Part shown: piece after piece, positions 18,654 through 27,483 of the stretch
How the letters are laid out: the number at the start of each line of letters is the position of its first letter
Position numbering within the stretch: the stretch's first letter is position 1
From: Bradyrhizobium monzae
GTDB taxonomy: Bacteria; Pseudomonadota; Alphaproteobacteria; Rhizobiales; Xanthobacteraceae
Reading direction: 5' to 3'
Assembly: GCF_021458635.1 (NCBI RefSeq)
Contig: NZ_JAIRDQ010000002.1
Span: 434,001 to 498,000, forward strand
DNA: 64,000 nt
The notes under the pieces: model-generated
Database searches by the model: none
Told to the model about the DNA's origin: nothing
The model's input: only the letters and a program-made list of their open reading frames with translations
Made by a program: the position numbers and the translations under genes

Positions 18654-18869
18654 GAGCCAGAGCCTCCCATTTCTTGGTTGGACGTCGCGAAAATCGACAA
18701 CTAGCCCACTTCCCCCTGTTGCGTCGTTGGCGCAGAAGTAGGTGTCAAGCAGCTACCACTCCCGGTCGGGGTACCTCCGAAGCAGAGCTATTGACCGGAG
18801 GAGCAGTTGGGTATCGTCCACCCGATTGTGATTGTGATCACGCCCGGTCACGGCGAGGGGGTAGCCGAA
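18654..18869. promoter_or_regulatory. Divergent promoter region of the carrier-protein locus
   Basis: The 216 bases between the two arms must carry both promoters. A small palindrome (GTGATCAC) lies near 18833-18840, and GC-rich segments are present. No SAM-II-like motif is evident despite the methionine-type genes downstream. A TTG at 18807 with GGAGGAG just upstream could extend the carrier protein but would give an unusual N-terminus. Confidence 0.5.
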
Positions 18870-19139
18870 ATGCACGACCTTACCGTCAACATTCAGAACC
18901 GTGTCCTATCCGTCGTCAGGAGTATTCTCCAGCAGAACGCGATCACCGCCGACGTCCACCCGGAGTCGCGGCTGGTGGATATCGGGCTGAGCTCGATGGG
19001 CATGGTCGAGCTGATGCTCAAGGTTGAAGCCGAGTTCGATCTCATTCTTCCCCAACTCGCGATCACGCCCGAAAATTTTCAATCGGTGAAGACGATGGAG
19101 CGGATGATCCTCAACCAGCTCGGACCCGGGTCGGGATGA
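18870..19139 (+). CDS. Acyl/aminoacyl carrier protein 1
   Basis: This 89-residue four-helix carrier protein has the phosphopantetheine Ser in 'LVDIGLSSMGMVELML'. ATG 18870 has GAGGGGG about 8 bases upstream. The orientation and distance relative to the SerRS-like ligase match those I recall for the Bradyrhizobium ligase and its cognate carrier, so I infer this is the carrier charged by that enzyme. It starts the plus arm and is followed after 80 bases by an AMP-forming ligase. Confidence 0.9.
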   Translation: MHDLTVNIQNRVLSVVRSILQQNAITADVHPESRLVDIGLSSMGMVELMLKVEAEFDLILPQLAITPENFQSVKTMERMILNQLGPGSG

Positions 19140-19219
19140 AGCCAGTTGAACAGAGATTCGGCTTCGACAACCAAGAGAGCGGCATCTACAATGATTGAAG
19201 GGTCGCGCTGGCCGCAACT

Positions 19220-21097
19220 TTGCCGACGAGCGAGCCGGTGCGCACGGACGTCGCTTCACCCCAATTGCAGGATCAGGTCGTGCAAGAAGCCGTGATCCAG
19301 CAGGCGACCAGACGCGGCGCTCCGCTGCGCGGACGCTCTGCCGCCAAAACTTGGCTGCAAGCCATCGCACTGACCGCGCGGCTCGAAGCGCAGCCGCATC
19401 GGTTGTTCGCCGACATCGTGGAAGAATGGGCACAGCGTCAACCCGGGCGACCTGCCTTGCTCTCCGGCGGCCAATCCTTCACCTATGGAGAACTCTCCGA
19501 CCAGATCAACCGGTATGCGCGCTGGGCGCGGCGCCTCGGCCTTCATGCCGGCCGCACCGTCTGTCTGCTGATGCCAAACCGGCCGCACTACCTCGCCTGC
19601 TGGCTCGGCGTCAGCAGGGTCGGCGGGACGGTGGCACTGATCAACACCAGCCTGGTCGGCCGGTCGCTCGCCCACTGCATCGACGTCGCGCATGCCGATC
19701 ACATCATCATTGCGGCCGATTGCGTGGACGCGTTCGAGGGCGCGCGCCCGCACCTGCACCGCGTGCCGCAAAGTTGGAACCTCGGCACCGGCGACCCACG
19801 CAACGATTTGGACGCCGCACTCGCCGCCATCGAGCCAGGTCCGCTGTCCTCCGCCGAACGTGGCGACGTCACGATCGATGAACGCGCGCTCCTTATCTAC
19901 ACCTCGGGCACGACGGGACTGCCGAAGGCGGCGAACGTCAGTCATCGCCGCATTCTCACCTGGGGCGGATGGTTTGCCGGACTGACGGACGCGTCCACCG
20001 ACGATCGTCTCTATGATTGCCTGCCGCTCCACCACTCCGTGGGCGGCGTCGCAGCTCCCTGCAGCATGCTCCGCGCGGGCGGTTCGGTCGTGATTGCGGA
20101 GAAGTTCTCCGCCAGCAGCTTCTGGGACGACATCGTGCGTTTCGACTGCACCGTCTTCCAATATATTGGCGAGGTCTGCCGCTATTTGCTGAAGACGCCC
20201 GTGTCCGAACAAGAGGCGCGACACGGGCTGCGGCTGGCTGTCGGCAACGGATTGCGCGGCGACATCTGGGAGGCGTTCGCCAGCCGCTTCGCGATTCCGC
20301 AGATCCTCGAATTCTATGCCGCAACGGAAGGCAATTTTTCGCTGTTCAACATCGAGGGAAAACCCGGCGCGATCGGCCGGATCCCGCCGGTGCTGGCGCA
20401 TCGCTTTCCCGCCTCGATCATCAAGGTCGATGCCGATAGCGGCAGTCCACTCCGCAGCGACGCCGGGCTCTGCATCGCCTGCGCCCCTGGCGAGACGGGC
20501 GAGGCTGTCGGGCGTATCGGCAGCGCCGATCGCGACGGCGCACCTTTCGAGGGCTACACGGATCCCGCCGAGACCGAGAAAAAGATTCTGCGCGACGTCT
20601 TTACCGACGGCGATGCCTGGTTCCGCACCGGTGATCTGATGCTGCGCGACGAGCAGGGCTACTTGCAATTCGTCGACCGCGTCGGCGACACCTTCCGCTG
20701 GAAGGGCGAGAACGTCGCGACCAGCGAAGTGAACGACGCAATAAGGGATTGCCCCGGCGTTATCGACGCCTCGACCTATGGAGTTGCCGTGTCCGGGGCC
20801 GATGGCCGCGCCGGCATGGCGACGTTGGTGGTGGACCGAGGTTTCGATTTCGGGATATTCAGAGAACACCTTTCGCACCGGCTTCCGCCCTACGCAGTTC
20901 CGGCCTTCGTCAGGCTGAGCCCGGTGCTCGAGGCGACCGACACTTTCAAGCAGAAGAAGCAGCGGCTGATACGCGAAGGATTCAATCCTTCTGTCGTGGA
21001 TGATCCGCTGTTCCTGCGCGATGCAGCGACCGGCGACTATCGTTCGATCGACCGGGCCGTCTACGCGCGCATCGTTGGGGGCGAAATCAGGCTCTAA
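19220..21097 (+). CDS. AMP-forming acyl-CoA/acyl-carrier ligase (FATP-like)
   Basis: This protein of about 625 residues belongs to the ANL superfamily and is closest to very-long-chain acyl-CoA synthetase/FATP proteins. Motifs are 'LLIYTSGTTGLPKAANVSH' (P-loop), 'EFYAATEGNF', 'WFRTGDLMLRDEQGYLQF' and 'DRVGDTFRWKGENVATSEV'. No ATG is available: an in-frame TGA lies at 19196, so translation must begin at TTG 19220, GTG 19238 or another weak codon. It would activate a carboxylic acid as an adenylate and pass it to CoA or one of the two carrier proteins. Confidence 0.87.
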   Translation: MPTSEPVRTDVASPQLQDQVVQEAVIQQATRRGAPLRGRSAAKTWLQAIALTARLEAQPHRLFADIVEEWAQRQPGRPALLSGGQSFTYGELSDQINRYARWARRLGLHAGRTVCLLMPNRPHYLACWLGVSRVGGTVALINTSLVGRSLAHCIDVAHADHIIIAADCVDAFEGARPHLHRVPQSWNLGTGDPRNDLDAALAAIEPGPLSSAERGDVTIDERALLIYTSGTTGLPKAANVSHRRILTWGGWFAGLTDASTDDRLYDCLPLHHSVGGVAAPCSMLRAGGSVVIAEKFSASSFWDDIVRFDCTVFQYIGEVCRYLLKTPVSEQEARHGLRLAVGNGLRGDIWEAFASRFAIPQILEFYAATEGNFSLFNIEGKPGAIGRIPPVLAHRFPASIIKVDADSGSPLRSDAGLCIACAPGETGEAVGRIGSADRDGAPFEGYTDPAETEKKILRDVFTDGDAWFRTGDLMLRDEQGYLQFVDRVGDTFRWKGENVATSEVNDAIRDCPGVIDASTYGVAVSGADGRAGMATLVVDRGFDFGIFREHLSHRLPPYAVPAFVRLSPVLEATDTFKQKKQRLIREGFNPSVVDDPLFLRDAATGDYRSIDRAVYARIVGGEIRL

Positions 21098-21131
21098 CAT
21101 CGGCCCGGAAAGCCGAAATGTGAGGTGTACC

Positions 21132-21377
21132 ATGTCGGTCAAGTCGAAGATTTTCTCCGCGATGAAGCAGATCGCCGAGGAACAGAAGGTCACGCTTCCT
21201 CCGCTTGAGGACGATCTGTCACTGCACGAGACGGGGTTCGATTCGCTGGCATTCGCAATCCTGGTTGCGCGGCTGGAGGACGAGCTCAGTATCGATCCCT
21301 TCACTGTCGCCGAGGACGCAGCCTTCCCCTCCACCCTCGGTGAGTTTGTCCGAGCCTATGAGAATGTCCCCGCCTGA
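21132..21377 (+). CDS. Acyl carrier protein 2
   Basis: This 81-residue carrier protein has its phosphopantetheine Ser in 'SLHETGFDSLAFAILVARLE'. It is distinct in sequence from carrier 1. It overlaps the following AMP ligase by 14-20 bases, a coupling that suggests the ligase loads this carrier. Confidence 0.9.
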   Translation: MSVKSKIFSAMKQIAEEQKVTLPPLEDDLSLHETGFDSLAFAILVARLEDELSIDPFTVAEDAAFPSTLGEFVRAYENVPA

Positions 21378-22743
21378 CATCATCGCGCTGCGGCAATATC
21401 TCGGTGAGGGGCCGAAGGACCGCTCGATTTCCGATGCCCGGCACAGTGTATCGCTGACCGGCATTATCCAGCGCAGCTGCCTGACCGGCAGATCCTGCGA
21501 TCTGTCCGGCCGCTCGGTCCTGCTCGCAACGTCGGGACAGCTACTGTCCGCGCTTGCAATGATCGAGCTCGACGGCGTCGCCCGTCGCGTGCTTCTGTGC
21601 CCGCCCGACCTCGATTGGGACCGCCTCCAGGTCCTGCTCGAGCAAGCCGAGATCGACACCATCGTCACCGATCGGCCGTTACACGATGCCGGCAAGTATA
21701 TCCGTATCGGCATCGACCTGCCCGAGCGGAGGGACGAGGGATGGAAGGTCGACCGTGCGACCGAGTGGCTGATGCTGACCTCGGGGACATCGGGGCTGCC
21801 GAAGATTGTCCGGCATTCGCTCGATGGGCTTGCCGGCGCGATCATCGCCGAGGGGCCCGCACGCTATCGGAACGCAACCTGGGCGACGTTCTACGACATC
21901 CGCCGCTACGGCGGCCTGCAAATCTTCCTGCGAGCCTTGATCGGCGGCGGATCGATGGTGCTTTCGGAGCCCGGGGAAGCCATTGCGGCCTATGTGGCTA
22001 GGCTGCGCGCGGGCGGCGTCACCCACGTCTCCGGGACGCCGTCGCACTGGCGCAAGCTCCTGATGAGCGGCGCGGCCGCCAACTTCTCGCCGCGCTATGT
22101 CCGCCTGTCGGGCGAAATCGCTGACCAGGCAGTGCTCGACGGTCTGGCCCGGGCGTTTCCACAGGCGTCGATCGGGCACGCCTATGCCTCGACCGAGGCC
22201 GGCGTCGGTTTCAGTGTTGACGACGGGCGCGAGGGTTTTCCTGCCCACCTGATCGGGAGGAATCGAGACGGCGTTGAGATGAAGGTGGTCGACGGCTCGC
22301 TGCGAATCCGGTCCCTGCGTACCGCGCGCGCCTATGTCGGCGCCGAGGCGCCGCCGCTTGCCGACGCCGAGGGCTACGTCGATACCGGCGATATGGTCGA
22401 GCTGCGCGGCGAACGATACCACTTCGTCGGCCGGCGAGGCGGCATTATCAACATCGGCGGGTTGAAGGTGCATCCGGAGGAGGTAGAGGCCGTGATCAAC
22501 CGGCACGCCTCCGTCCAGATGTCGCGCGCGCGATCGCGCAGGAGCCCGATCACCGGCGCCATTGTGGTCGCCGATGTCATCCTCGCCGACGGCACTGATC
22601 GGGAGCGCCACGAGACGATTCGCGCGGAGATTCTCAGCCAGTGCAAGGACTACCTGGCGGTATGGAAGGTGCCTGCGATGATCCGCTTCGTCGAGCTGCT
22701 CGACGTCACGGCAGCAGGCAAACTGGCGCGATCCGATGCGTAA
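21364..22743 (+). CDS. AMP-dependent ligase loading carrier protein 2
   Basis: This 459-residue ANL enzyme has a P-loop 'LMLTSGTSGLPKIVRHS', 'HAYASTEAGVGF', 'YVDTGDMVELRGERYHFVGR', the hinge region 'GGIINIGGLKVHPEEVEAV' and the catalytic Lys in 'TAAGKLARSD'. It is shorter than FATP-like enzymes and resembles stand-alone adenylation or CoA-ligase domains. ATG 21364 (or 21358) lies inside the carrier gene, which is typical of a ligase/carrier pair. The next gene starts 8 bases before its stop. Confidence 0.87.
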   Translation: MSPPDIIALRQYLGEGPKDRSISDARHSVSLTGIIQRSCLTGRSCDLSGRSVLLATSGQLLSALAMIELDGVARRVLLCPPDLDWDRLQVLLEQAEIDTIVTDRPLHDAGKYIRIGIDLPERRDEGWKVDRATEWLMLTSGTSGLPKIVRHSLDGLAGAIIAEGPARYRNATWATFYDIRRYGGLQIFLRALIGGGSMVLSEPGEAIAAYVARLRAGGVTHVSGTPSHWRKLLMSGAAANFSPRYVRLSGEIADQAVLDGLARAFPQASIGHAYASTEAGVGFSVDDGREGFPAHLIGRNRDGVEMKVVDGSLRIRSLRTARAYVGAEAPPLADAEGYVDTGDMVELRGERYHFVGRRGGIINIGGLKVHPEEVEAVINRHASVQMSRARSRRSPITGAIVVADVILADGTDRERHETIRAEILSQCKDYLAVWKVPAMIRFVELLDVTAAGKLARSDA

Positions 22744-23461
22744 CGTCCTCGTCACCGGCGGCAGCCGCGGGATCGGTCTTGCCATCGCCCGCAGGCTCGC
22801 CGCGTCCGGCGACTACAATGTGGTCGCGGTGGCGCGCCGCGAGAGCGGAGAGCTTGCGGCTGCAATCCGCGAAGCACAGTGGCGCCTGCATTTCCGAGCC
22901 TGCGACCTTGCGGTGACTGATGCGATCCCGGTCTTCGCAAAATCAGTGCGCGACGAATTCGGCACGATCTACGGCCTCGTCAACAATGCCGGAATCGGCA
23001 CCGATGGGCTGCTGGCCACCATGCACAATTCCGAAATCGAGGCCTTGATTCGCCTGAACGTACTGTCGCCGATCATTCTGACCAAATACGTGGCGCGCCA
23101 TATGATAGCCGATGGTGCGGGGCGGATCGTCAACATTTCCTCCATCGTCGCCTCGACCGGCTACAGCGGTCTGTCCGTGTATGCCGCGTCCAAGGCCGCG
23201 GTTGCCGGCTTCACCCGTTCGCTGGCCCGAGAGGTCGGCAGGATCGGCATCACCGTGAATGCGATCGCGCCCGGCTTCATCGACACGGAATTGACCAGGT
23301 CTTTGGACGACGAAGGCCGTCGACGTATCACCGGCCGCAGCGCATTGCGCCACTTGCCCGAACCCGACGACGTCGCTTCCATGGTCGAATATCTTCTCGG
23401 CGAAGGCGGCCGGAACATCACCGGCACCGTGCTGACGGTGGACGCCGGCAACACCGCCTGA
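22736..23461 (+). CDS. FabG-like SDR oxidoreductase
   Basis: This 241-residue classical short-chain dehydrogenase has cofactor motif 'VTGGSRGIGLAIARRLA', structural 'NNAG', catalytic Ser in 'VNISSIVAST' and 'YAASKAA' with Tyr/Lys. It would reduce a ketone or oxidise an alcohol, plausibly on a carrier-bound intermediate. It overlaps the AMP ligase by 8 bases and closes the plus arm. Confidence 0.9.
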   Translation: MRNVLVTGGSRGIGLAIARRLAASGDYNVVAVARRESGELAAAIREAQWRLHFRACDLAVTDAIPVFAKSVRDEFGTIYGLVNNAGIGTDGLLATMHNSEIEALIRLNVLSPIILTKYVARHMIADGAGRIVNISSIVASTGYSGLSVYAASKAAVAGFTRSLAREVGRIGITVNAIAPGFIDTELTRSLDDEGRRRITGRSALRHLPEPDDVASMVEYLLGEGGRNITGTVLTVDAGNTA

Positions 23462-23661
23462 CCGTCTCGGCGGCAGACGTGTGGCGTTGTGGCGCGCCGC
23501 GTTCATATGATTTCAAATAACGGTATAGGCTGACCCCGTGTAGGTAGTACCTATCCCCGGCAGTTGTCCAAGAGAGCTGTTTCTTGGCAACATTAGTATC
23601 TGCGCCCTCAGGGTTGAGGGAAGGCAATGACGATCCAGGACGGCGCTACTCGGAGGCAACC

Positions 23662-24117
23662 TTGTCGATTAGTCACACGCAGACCACTGAATGGGATGGC
23701 GAAGCGCTGAGCGGCTGGGCAAACCCTGGCGGAACCCCAACGAAAGTCCAGGCCCATGCCCCTGGCTTCAGTGACGCCCTCACTTGGGAGATCGGCCGGC
23801 ATCGGCATGAGATTTTGGAGAAGTTACTGCCATTCTTCAAGCAGCAAAAGGGGGGACTCTCCAGCACGGTTGATTGAAGCATAGAATTCTTTGATGGTGA
23901 TCTTTGTGCTGTTGATCGCATCCGCGTCACCCTCGACCGCGAGAGCTGGAAGCGAAACAAGAACTCAGACTGGCTGCTGCAACGTCAGACCTACAGCATC
24001 GCACGATCAATATTATTCAATGAGCGCGAGCTGGCCCTCAGCTTAAGCCTCAAGGTCGCCTCAGTCTGGCGACCGCTCCTCTCGGCTCAAAAGTACTCGA
24101 ATGTCGACGTAACCTGA
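23662..24117 (+). pseudogene. Hypothetical 152-codon frame interrupted by one TGA
   Basis: TTG 23662 follows a well-spaced GGAGG and opens a 71-codon frame ending in TGA at 23875-23877. The same frame then stays open for 79 more codons to TGA 24115-24117, with protein-like composition on both sides. The simplest reading is a gene with a nonsense mutation. Two short genes or chance openness are possible. I recognise no family. The rest of 23462-23661 shows nothing. Confidence 0.4.
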
Positions 24118-24138
24118 CTGCAGGCCACGCACTTCATT

Positions 24139-24393
24139 TCAGTGCAGGCCCGTCAGGTACTCAAGCATCGTGTTGCAGGCCTCCTCGGCCTCCGTGAAAG
24201 TCGCAAACGCCGAACCACCGATCTTGATCGCGCCGTTACTCCGATAGAACGGCCGCCAGGACGCCACATAGCCGGCACGTCCATGAAAGCCAGAACCAGC
24301 AGGGCTCTCATACGTGATCACAAAGGAAAAGCCGTCGTCGGCCGCGCTCCAAATTTCCATGTCTTCGACGGCACGATGAAACTGAAGGGACAT
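24139..24393 (-). CDS. Conserved small hypothetical protein
   Basis: This 84-residue protein starts 'MSLQFHRAVEDMEIWSAADD'. Its Trp/Gly/Phe-rich middle ('SGFHGRAGYVASWRPFY') and acidic C-terminus look like small soluble proteins I associate with Bradyrhizobium genomes. ATG 24393 has no obvious ribosome binding site. Function unknown, with no informative neighbours. Confidence 0.55.
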   Translation of the reverse strand: MSLQFHRAVEDMEIWSAADDGFSFVITYESPAGSGFHGRAGYVASWRPFYRSNGAIKIGGSAFATFTEAEEACNTMLEYLTGLH

Positions 24394-24396
24394 CAA

Positions 24397-24932
24397 GGTG
24401 CGCCCGCGTACGCGCTGTCAGCAGAGTTTAGTCCTGTTGGCAGGTCGGTCTGTGGGGAAGCGGCCCTGACCATGGTGGGCAGCAGGGAGGGCCAGGGCCG
24501 CCGCTCCAGATGTGCCCAGATCCACTCGGCACATCTCTGCGATCGCATCTGCTGCCCTTCGCTATCGCCCGCGACTTCGTTTTACCTGACAACGGACAAA
24601 TCGCGATGGACCCAGAGCTGCAGATGACGAATGAATACACGACCCTCCCGATACTTTGGCTGCGATTTTGGATCAACCACCTGCCCCGACGGACTACCCC
24701 ACTAAGCCTCCGGGACATTGACCTCGCCAATCAAGCGGCGCCCACACCAATCATATCCGGCGCACGGCAGCACCAGGCGTGTCGTTCCCCCCTAGTCCAG
24801 CCCGATGCCGCAGATCGTCAAGCAGATCCACCTGGATCTTTCCAGCCGGCGGCGCCGCATCCGTTAGTTTAGGGGCCGAAGGCCCATCGCAGCGGGAGCG
24901 TTGGCCGGGAATGGTGGTACGTGAAGATCCTC
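24397..24932. other. 536-base gap, no gene recognised
   Basis: Open frames here are short, Arg/Ser/Pro-rich and without start signals. I see no repeat or RNA-like structure. Confidence 0.4.
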
Positions 24933-25625
24933 TCAACGCTCTCCACTTGTCGGGCCCAATCCGGGTTGCGGAGCCTTCTCCCGCAGGATGGTCGCACGAT
25001 CATGTTCCACAATGGCGAGGGCCGCGAGCACTGTCCGATTGCTGATTTCAAGCTTTTGAAAGATATGGTGAAGGTGCACTTTGATGGTGCCGTCGGCGAT
25101 GTTCAACCGCCGCCCGATTTCCTTGTTCGACAATCCTTCGGAGACCAGACGCATGATCTGACGCTCGCGGTCCGTCAGCGCTGTCAGCCCATTCTCCGAA
25201 TTCGCGCCCTGCTCCTGCGACACGATCGAATCGGATGACGTCGTCGGCAGCAGGCTGTGGCCATTGGCGATCTGCCGCAAGTACTGCACCAGTGTCTCGG
25301 GTTCTGTCTCCTTCAGCACGATGCTACAGGTCGCGGGCGTCGCCGCGAGCACCAGTTCGCAATCTTCACTTGAGGCGAAAAAGACCAAATGTGTCGAAAG
25401 ATTTTCTGAATTGATGGTTGAAAGAATTTTCAGCGCGGCGAGCTCGGGCATTGCCGGATCTACGATCGCGATATCGGGCGCCAAGTTCCGGATCGCTTCG
25501 ATGCAGCTCGCGGCGTCGCTACAAGATGCAACGATGTTGAAATCGGCCGCGGCACCGAGCACGTTGCTAAGTCCCCGCAAGACGACCGGATGCCGGTCCG
25601 CAATGACTAAACTGGTATGTCGCAT
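24933..25625 (-). CDS. NarL/LuxR-family response regulator
   Basis: This 230-residue protein has an N-terminal receiver with the acidic 'VIADRHPVVLRGL', phospho-acceptor Asp in 'IAIVDPAMPELAAL' and Lys in 'SIVLKETEPETL'. The C-terminal LuxR helix-turn-helix shows 'LTDRERQIMRLVSEGLSNKE' and 'IADGTIKVHLHHIFQKL'. It binds DNA, probably after phosphorylation by an unlinked kinase; no histidine kinase is in the window. It is divergent from a second LuxR-type regulator across an AT-rich spacer. Confidence 0.9.
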   Translation of the reverse strand: MRHTSLVIADRHPVVLRGLSNVLGAAADFNIVASCSDAASCIEAIRNLAPDIAIVDPAMPELAALKILSTINSENLSTHLVFFASSEDCELVLAATPATCSIVLKETEPETLVQYLRQIANGHSLLPTTSSDSIVSQEQGANSENGLTALTDRERQIMRLVSEGLSNKEIGRRLNIADGTIKVHLHHIFQKLEISNRTVLAALAIVEHDRATILREKAPQPGLGPTSGER

Positions 25626-26383
25626 TGGGCGCTCCTCAGCGTGTCCCCCCCAAAAGATAAGCTCTGTGTCCCCGCCACTGTTTCATCGCCATCAATAAAC
25701 TGATCCGAAATTTCCAATAGAACAAGCGATGCTAATGTCGCAACGTAATACATAAATACTTAGAGGTTAATGGGCACGCAGCTCTGCTCGCTTCCCGACT
25801 CTTCACCCTACAATTTGCGACCCGAACGCCCGTAAGAACCCGGAGATCGGACTGCGGCGGGCCAGCCTCTGCGGCTATCCAGTCCAGATAACGGCGCAAT
25901 TCCTCAATGGTGCACGCCTTCGATACTTCAGCAGTCTTAAGTAGATCGATGCATCTCACTCGTACAAGGGATGTTTTCACGCATAAATTGCATCGCCAAT
26001 CAAAAGCAATCGACAAGCTCTTCAATGTTGAAGGAGCATCATTACCCTAATTCGCTCAGAGGCTGCACCGAAAGGCAGTTTTTTGGACCGTAATCGCACG
26101 GGTATACGCACGCCCCAGTCTATAACGAACGATATATAGGGCGATCTGAAATTCGCATCTAACATTAATAAAGGCTTCAGCAATTTGAAGCGGTCGAAAT
26201 CCGCCGACAACGTTCGGCAAAAAATGGGAGCATCAAAAGCGAGGTAGCCCGTTATTTTTGAAGACTGCAAGCCGAGCGAGAGCGACCAATCCAACATGGA
26301 TTAGTTCGTCCGTCGCAAGGCTAAGTTGAGTTCGTTTCTGTTGTGTCATTCCCGTTGTGTCATTGCGTAGGCTGGAGGGTAAT
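25626..26383. promoter_or_regulatory. AT-rich spacer between divergent LuxR-type regulators
   Basis: These 758 bases have visibly lower GC than the surroundings. Two minus-strand frames (25732-26025, 26022-26297) lack domains and start signals. The region should contain both regulator promoters. A tandem pair of TTGTGTCATT-like words occurs at about 26340-26363 just before the plus-strand gene (TGTGTCATTcccgtTGTGTCATT). Confidence 0.5.
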
Positions 26384-27283
26384 ATGAGGAGGCGGCAATC
26401 TTACGGAATGGTTCTTATCGGAAAGAACGTTCTGATCAGAGAGGGTATCGCTAGAATATTGCATACGGCAAATTTTCGAATCCCGATATCGGCATCGAGC
26501 CCAGAAGAGCTACCAAGTTCATTTCAAGCTGAGCAACTGATGTTTCTCATTGTCCACACCGGCGATGATTTTGGTCTTGGGATAGAACAGATCGGATATA
26601 TAAAGGACCGGTATCCCGATGCGCGCATCGCGATCGTGTCGGACAATTATCGGCCAGTCGAACTTGCCTCCGCGTTTCGCGCAGGCGCCAACGGCTACTT
26701 CGTCAACGTCAATTCGTGCGACGCTTTCATCAAGTCCGTTGAGCTCGTCACGATGGGCGAGACCGTCTTCCCGCCGGCATTTCTCTCGTTCGCTCTTGAC
26801 GGCAATCGCGAACGCGAAACGGCCCCGTTCAGCGACAATGAGCACGTGATCTGCGTCGCGTCGGAGGACACGATCTCGCCGCAGCTCTCGCCGCGCGAAA
26901 AGGCAATTCTATCCTGCCTTATCGAAGGCGATTCCAACAAATGCATTGCCCGAAAGATCGATATCGCCGAGGCGACCGTGAAGGTCCACGTCAAGGCGAT
27001 CCTGCGCAAGATCAGGGTCCAGAACCGGACGCAAGCCGCGATCTGGGGAATGAACCATGGGTCGCTGGTACGGGCAACAAACGGTCGCGCCCCCTCCGCC
27101 GTCGATGCAGGAGGAGGGATCGCGATCGCGAAGCCTGTCGAGATGATGTCCGAAATGGAGCAGCTCAAAGAGCCGGCTCCATTGGTTCCCCACTCTGGTC
27201 GCGTCGCGATCCATCCCGTCAACAGCCTACTTCACAAGGCCGTGGACCACGGGACTCGTGCCGCGGTACCGTTCTACAAGTAG
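26384..27283 (+). CDS. LuxR-family regulator with degenerate receiver domain
   Basis: This 299-residue protein has ATG 26384 preceded by GGAGGG. Its N-terminal domain resembles a receiver ('NVLIREGIARILHTANF', 'GANGYFVNVNSCDAFIKSVE') but lacks the acidic pair after strand 1 and shows 'LIVHTGDDFG' where the phospho-acceptor should be. The HTH domain is intact: 'LSPREKAILSCLIEGDSNKC', 'IAEATVKVHVKAILRKI'. A 60-residue tail follows. It likely acts without phosphorylation or senses another input. Position at the edge of the polysaccharide genes suggests, but does not prove, control of them. Confidence 0.88.
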   Translation: MRRRQSYGMVLIGKNVLIREGIARILHTANFRIPISASSPEELPSSFQAEQLMFLIVHTGDDFGLGIEQIGYIKDRYPDARIAIVSDNYRPVELASAFRAGANGYFVNVNSCDAFIKSVELVTMGETVFPPAFLSFALDGNRERETAPFSDNEHVICVASEDTISPQLSPREKAILSCLIEGDSNKCIARKIDIAEATVKVHVKAILRKIRVQNRTQAAIWGMNHGSLVRATNGRAPSAVDAGGGIAIAKPVEMMSEMEQLKEPAPLVPHSGRVAIHPVNSLLHKAVDHGTRAAVPFYK

Positions 27284-27483
27284 ACGCGGGGTTCGGAAGC
27301 GGCTGCCGTCGCTCGAACGGTCAGATCGCGGAGTAGAGGTGCGACGCTTTCGTTGACTCCGCGACGTCCAGGCGCACGGCAGCATGTTCCCTGCTGCTCC
27401 TGCATGAGTGTCCGCTCGAGATCGCGCGGACACTTCTCTCGGGAAGGCGCCGTACAGCGCACATGCCTGCAGGAGCCGGCTTT

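Noticed and set aside
18654..18869. SAM-type riboswitch expected before methionine-like genes
   Set aside because: No SAM-II-like stem-loop pattern could be recognised in the divergent spacer.
19256..21334. 692-codon minus-strand frame opposite the FATP-like ligase
   Set aside because: Long only because of high GC third positions. The plus strand carries all ANL motifs in order, and the antisense frame has no domain.
25732..26297. Two minus-strand frames of 91 and 97 codons between the regulators
   Set aside because: AT-rich spacer. No ribosome binding site or domain, and sequence composition unlike the neighbours.
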